A stretch of 64,000 nt of DNA from Desulfosudis oleivorans (GTDB taxonomy: Bacteria; Desulfobacterota; Desulfobacteria; Desulfobacterales; SURF-7): assembly GCA_020723325.1 (NCBI GenBank), contig DYJD01000006.1, positions 79,465 to 143,464 of the forward strand, written 5' to 3'. The notes beneath the pieces are model-generated. The model saw only the letters and a program-made list of their open reading frames with translations, made no database searches and was not told the DNA's origin. Position 1 is the stretch's first letter. Each line of letters begins with the position of its first letter. This document shows, piece after piece, positions 60,454-64,000 of the stretch. Position numbers and translations under genes: made by a program.

Positions 60454-62419
60454 ACCGTTTGGGCAAGAGGCGGGCAATGATTACGATCAAGGCCGCTACC
60501 AGTCCGCAAAGGGCCGCCCAAAACAGCCAGACCGCCTTTTCACTGAAACGGTATTTTTCCTGAAAGGACATGGCGCCTTGGCCATCCAGGGGTGATAGGA
60601 CCGCCACATTTTTCTCAGCAGCGAGAAAATGACCGGCGATCAAATCAATATCGTAATGGGGCAAAGGAGCTGCCGGATTGCCGAAATATAAAAAGGTCTC
60701 TTCTCCTGGAGAGGCTTTGAACAGCAAGCGGTTGACCGGATAGGTCAGACGGATATCCCGCAGGTCAAGGGGCGGATTGTCGCCGTTTTCAATGGTCAGG
60801 ATCAGCCTACCGGTTACCATCTGAAAGGAAAGCGGCAGGATCATACGATGTTTCGGCGCGCCGATGGTGCGGGCCCAAAGGGCTGAGGCGCGCAGCAGGG
60901 TTTGCAGATTGCCGCGCTGATCCGGCACTTCCTCAGAGAGGGTTATCTGCCGTTGAAAGAAGGCTGTGTCGACTTCACCTTCCAAGGTGTGCAGGGGCAG
61001 GCGTTTATGGGGCAGGGTCAAGCGCAGGCGGCTGACGGACAGGCGCTTGGGGTCATCGGCTTTTTCCACTTCCGGCATAAGGACTTTAAGGGACGAAGTC
61101 CGTTCGACCAGATACGGCAACTGGCGGCCGTTTTTCACTACCCGCAGGTCATGCAGGGACGGATGCGAAAAGTCAAGGACTTCCGGGTCCAGTTCCAGAC
61201 GCTGTACTCCCGGATTATGGATGGTGATCGGCTTCCGGTACTTCCATTTGCCGAGATCAATGGCCGTGCCGGATTCGCTTACTTCCGGCAGAACTTCAGG
61301 CGGGGTCCAGGCCGGATTCGTTGCCGGCTGCGAAATCACGGCTTGGGCTAAGGGGGCCGGGGCCAGGCCTTCCTGCAGATCCACAAGATCATAGCGCGGG
61401 GCCGGGCAACGGGGATTGCCGCTTAGCAGTTGATATACCGACGGTGCCGTCGCCAGGAAAACGAGATAAACCGGCCGCCTGGCTCCTTGGACTTCTGTAA
61501 CCTGCAAGGGCGGATTGTCGTTGTTTTGGAAGATCAGGATCAACTCCTGGGCCGGCACTTGCACATCCGCGGCAAAACCGAGGCAGGCCACCGGTGCGCC
61601 GGTATTAACCGCCAGGCGATACAGGACGCCCTGGGCCAGGCCGGCTTCGCGGATTTCACTGTCCACATACCGGCGGTACTGCAACAGCACCTTGCGGGTG
61701 AAGAGTTGTTCCGGCGTGACAATACTCAAGTCCGCCAGGGTCAGATTTTTGCCGGGAAGCTTGATGGTCAGGCGGCTTTGACCCGGGCTTTCCTCCCGGT
61801 CGATGATACTTATGGGCAGGGGTTCGGCCGGTGCCGGTTCTTTTGCAGAGGCATGCACACGCACACCGGTGATGGGAATCGATCTCTCACGACTGTCGTC
61901 AACGGTCACGCGCATCTTGGACCAGGTTCCGGCCGGAAAGCTTACCTGTAAGCGGCCTGTTTCGCCACGCTGAAAAATAACAGCGTCTTGCGCAAGCATC
62001 TGCCATGATCCGCCGTTATCAGGAGAACCTTCCACGGAAACAGCCTTGATGAATTCCTTGGCCGGAGTTTCCATGGTAAGTGTGTCCACTTCCATTTGCA
62101 AATCCGTGGCAAAGGTCACGACGGTCTGATGGCCGGTCAGACGGATATCGAGGTTTTCGGCCGGTTTTACTACCGGGCCTGCTTGGAGCGGCCTTTCAAT
62201 GAGATAAGCGAGCTCCTTGCCGCTTTCATCCAGCAGGCGCAGATCTTCAAGTCCCGGCCGGGCAGCGGAAAGGGTCTCCACGGGTAGGCTGATTTTGACC
62301 CAACCGGGCTGTTCGATGCGCAGGCTTTGAACGTATTTCCATTCCTTGGGCACTTGCGCCCAGGCAATGGCGGTGATTCCCAGCACCATCCACAAGGCCA
62401 CCATCCATCTTGTTTTCAT
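60452..62419 (-). CDS. DUF3999 exported/membrane protein
   Basis: A 655-residue protein with a signal peptide (WMVALWMVLGITAIAWAQ) and one C-terminal membrane helix (AVWLFWAALCGLVAALIVIIARLL). The body carries repeated beta-sandwich patterns ('GLEDLRLLDESGKELAYLIER' near 50, 'SLHDLRVVKNGRQLPYLVERT' later), the hallmark of DUF3999. It should be anchored in the inner membrane with a large periplasmic part. ATG 62419 is chosen for the signal peptide. The DUF2339 gene ends 8 bp upstream; the two families are regularly neighbours, so they may form one complex. Function is unknown. Confidence 0.85.
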   Translation of the reverse strand: MKTRWMVALWMVLGITAIAWAQVPKEWKYVQSLRIEQPGWVKISLPVETLSAARPGLEDLRLLDESGKELAYLIERPLQAGPVVKPAENLDIRLTGHQTVVTFATDLQMEVDTLTMETPAKEFIKAVSVEGSPDNGGSWQMLAQDAVIFQRGETGRLQVSFPAGTWSKMRVTVDDSRERSIPITGVRVHASAKEPAPAEPLPISIIDREESPGQSRLTIKLPGKNLTLADLSIVTPEQLFTRKVLLQYRRYVDSEIREAGLAQGVLYRLAVNTGAPVACLGFAADVQVPAQELILIFQNNDNPPLQVTEVQGARRPVYLVFLATAPSVYQLLSGNPRCPAPRYDLVDLQEGLAPAPLAQAVISQPATNPAWTPPEVLPEVSESGTAIDLGKWKYRKPITIHNPGVQRLELDPEVLDFSHPSLHDLRVVKNGRQLPYLVERTSSLKVLMPEVEKADDPKRLSVSRLRLTLPHKRLPLHTLEGEVDTAFFQRQITLSEEVPDQRGNLQTLLRASALWARTIGAPKHRMILPLSFQMVTGRLILTIENGDNPPLDLRDIRLTYPVNRLLFKASPGEETFLYFGNPAAPLPHYDIDLIAGHFLAAEKNVAVLSPLDGQGAMSFQEKYRFSEKAVWLFWAALCGLVAALIVIIARLLPKR

Positions 62420-62427
62420 ATCCGTGT

Positions 62428-64000
62428 TTATTCCTTGCCTGGTTCGGCAGACCTTTCGGCCAAAAAGCGTTGGTATAAAAAGGAGACCGGAATCAATACC
62501 AGGGCGAGCCCCATCAGCGCGCCGATGCGGTACAGGCCGCCCAGGCTCCAAAGATCATGCAAAAACAATTTGAGAATGGTGACCACCAGCAAACCGACTC
62601 CGCCCAGACGCACCATTTTAGACCCCTTGTGAATGCCCACCACCAACACCACAAAAGCGAATACTCCCCAGGCCAGGGAATAGGTCATGTCCCGGCCGAA
62701 ATTGCCGGAAAACTGAAACTGAATATATTGTCCGGTGCTGAAGTAGTCGGCGATCTCGATATTCAGCAGGATAAAAGCCAGCACCGTGGCCAAACCGTAC
62801 AGCAGAGCTTGAACATTCAGGCCTCTAATCAGATGGCCGGGCGGTTTCAGCAATTTGGCGCCGCTGAACAGGCACAGACTGACAAGGCCGTAGGCATACA
62901 AATACCAGTTCAGAATAGGAGCATCGGCACGATGGTGATAATGAATAACTTCCTGATTAAGGGCGAGACGTACAAAGGCCGTGATCAGCAAAGCCGTACC
63001 CACAAGCTTGAGCCCGGCATGGGGCACCCGTCCCAGCAACCAGAGCAAGGCCGTCCCTTCCAGGGCCCAGCCGATGGTGATCCATTGCTTTTCGAACTGA
63101 ATGGGGAAAACAGCGGTGATGAAAAACAAGGCCGTGCCGCCGAACAAGGCGGCAAGCCGCCGGCCTTCCGCGGTATCCAGCGGAAGGGTTTTCACGAGCC
63201 GGAACAGGGCCAGCAAGGACGGCAGACTGAACAGGGCCGGCAGAAATCCCATGTAGGGATTGAGATAAGCTGCCCGGATAAGCCGGTATACGAAGAAAAA
63301 CTGCAGGGGACCGGCAAGGGCGGCCACAGCCCAGGGGATGATCCGGCCGGTCATGCGCCGCTGAAACAAAAAGGGAAAGACGGCAAACAGGGCATAAAAA
63401 AGCAGCAGCCAGACCAGCGGCAGAAATGCCGATGCGGTTGTAAAGCCCCGGCTGAACCAGGCCTGCTCCAGGCAGATCACTCCCAGCAGACTGACGGCGG
63501 CCAGCAGGTCTGCCTGCCAGAAAAAGACCAGGCTGTAAAGCAACACGCCCAGTAAAATCGCCAGGGCAAAGACCGGCGAAGGATTTTCAAGGGGCTGCTT
63601 GAGCACCACCAGAATCAGCAGCAGGAAGGGCAGGAGGCCGGAAAGCGCCGGAATGTGAACGGACAGATCCGTCGGCAACAAATTTTTCATCAATCCGGTA
63701 GCGCCGGAATCCGGTGGGCTGTCCTGGATAGGGCTTGTCCGGACCATATGGGCCCGTTTCAGAATCAAAATGCTCACCATGAAGAAAAAGGCGGCAAAGG
63801 CACCGATGACCACCAGCATCTCCAGGAGGCCGGCAATGTGAAGCGGAATATCCGTAAGCCAGAAACAAACCAAAGCGGCTGTAATCAGCAAGACCGCCAG
63901 AATGCCCTTGACGGCTTTGGTCAGCAAGGCCAGCAGAACCGCCAGGGAGTTGAGCAGCAGGATGGCCAGCCAAACGGCGATGGACAGCTCCTCGAATTTC
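62428..64000 (-). CDS. DUF2339 multi-pass membrane protein (C-terminal part)
   Basis: The frame is open to the right edge, so only the last ~524 codons of a DUF2339 protein (often 800-1000 residues) are seen. At least twelve hydrophobic helices follow one another, e.g. 'LSGLLPFLLLILVVL', 'LLAVSLLGVICLEQ', 'YALFAVFPFLF' and 'FIDTGQYIQF' type loops. The annotated internal start at 63927 (TTG) is not real, because the sequence 'FEELSIAVWLAILLLNSLAV' continues upstream. The C-terminus ('LYRIGALMGLALVLIPVSFLYQRF') is conserved in the family. It precedes the DUF3999 gene by 8 bp. Confidence 0.85.
   Translation of the reverse strand, partial: KFEELSIAVWLAILLLNSLAVLLALLTKAVKGILAVLLITAALVCFWLTDIPLHIAGLLEMLVVIGAFAAFFFMVSILILKRAHMVRTSPIQDSPPDSGATGLMKNLLPTDLSVHIPALSGLLPFLLLILVVLKQPLENPSPVFALAILLGVLLYSLVFFWQADLLAAVSLLGVICLEQAWFSRGFTTASAFLPLVWLLLFYALFAVFPFLFQRRMTGRIIPWAVAALAGPLQFFFVYRLIRAAYLNPYMGFLPALFSLPSLLALFRLVKTLPLDTAEGRRLAALFGGTALFFITAVFPIQFEKQWITIGWALEGTALLWLLGRVPHAGLKLVGTALLITAFVRLALNQEVIHYHHRADAPILNWYLYAYGLVSLCLFSGAKLLKPPGHLIRGLNVQALLYGLATVLAFILLNIEIADYFSTGQYIQFQFSGNFGRDMTYSLAWGVFAFVVLVVGIHKGSKMVRLGGVGLLVVTILKLFLHDLWSLGGLYRIGALMGLALVLIPVSFLYQRFLAERSAEPGKE

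Noticed and set aside
62557..63555. A 332-codon + strand frame rich in Gln/Gly
   Set aside because: Antisense shadow of the DUF2339 membrane protein; a low-complexity Q/G-rich product is typical of such frames.

Overview
The window reads as chromosomal DNA of a Gram-negative anaerobe, most likely a member of the Desulfobacterota (Desulfobacterales-like). This rests on gene content rather than a marker gene: an outer-membrane BamD lipoprotein, a KorA plus fused KorB-gamma 2-oxoacid:ferredoxin oxidoreductase, a split archaeal-type glutamate synthase, a PilT pair, a sigma-54-type promoter with upstream enhancer sites and REP-like intergenic palindromes. Genes are dense, in short operons on both strands, with many -4 to -20 bp overlaps. 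No tRNA or rRNA was recognised; one SRP RNA is present.

Layout. 1-3.7 kb: the tail of a + strand gene (possibly RelA/SpoT), then on the minus strand rpmB, bamD-trxB-trxA, an enoyl-CoA hydratase homologue and a MauE/DoxX-like membrane protein. 4.1-8.4 kb: a TetR regulator, an exported protein, a sigma-54-type promoter with tandem dyads driving a metallo-beta-lactamase-fold protein that has lost its metal ligands, and a hybrid histidine kinase. 8.6-14.7 kb: a glycogen operon (glgP-glgA-glgB). 15-19.1 kb: a split glutamate synthase locus. A class II amidotransferase is divergent from a GAF-ANTAR protein, which is followed by a two-hairpin ANTAR target overlapping a terminator and then by the FMN glutamate synthase domain. 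19.2-27.5 kb: a KaiC-like/HTH/cupin fusion, an HNH nuclease, an acyl-CoA synthetase, a Nudix protein, DUF2889, mtgA, a GAF protein and gap.

27.8-32.4 kb is the accessory core. Seven small, AT-rich, same-strand genes are separated by attC-like inverted repeats, i.e. an integron cassette array without an integrase in view (CALIN type). One attC is interrupted by the 3' end of a group IIC intron in the orientation expected of group IIC-attC introns, and a second group II intron 3' end lies nearby. Diverged ~95 bp direct repeats flank that part. The last cassette encodes a protein with a HEPN-like RxxxxH motif.

32.6-41.8 kb: an AraC regulator, a SRPBCC protein, an aldehyde dehydrogenase, korA-korB/gamma, an EamA transporter and an acyl-CoA ligase, which together look like an organic/fatty acid catabolic locus. 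41.8-51.2 kb: housekeeping genes grpE-dnaK, SRP RNA (ffs), tilS-ftsH-folP-coaX and an MBL hydrolase, plus a 53-residue small gene. 51.3-55 kb: a zinc-ribbon/receiver-like protein, two PilT-family ATPases and a DivIVA-domain protein. 55-64 kb: proC, ccdA-thioredoxin, an alpha/beta hydrolase, moaB-pyrR, mobA, and a DUF3999 plus DUF2339 membrane protein pair running off the right edge. Two perfect palindromes sit between mobA and the DUF3999 gene.
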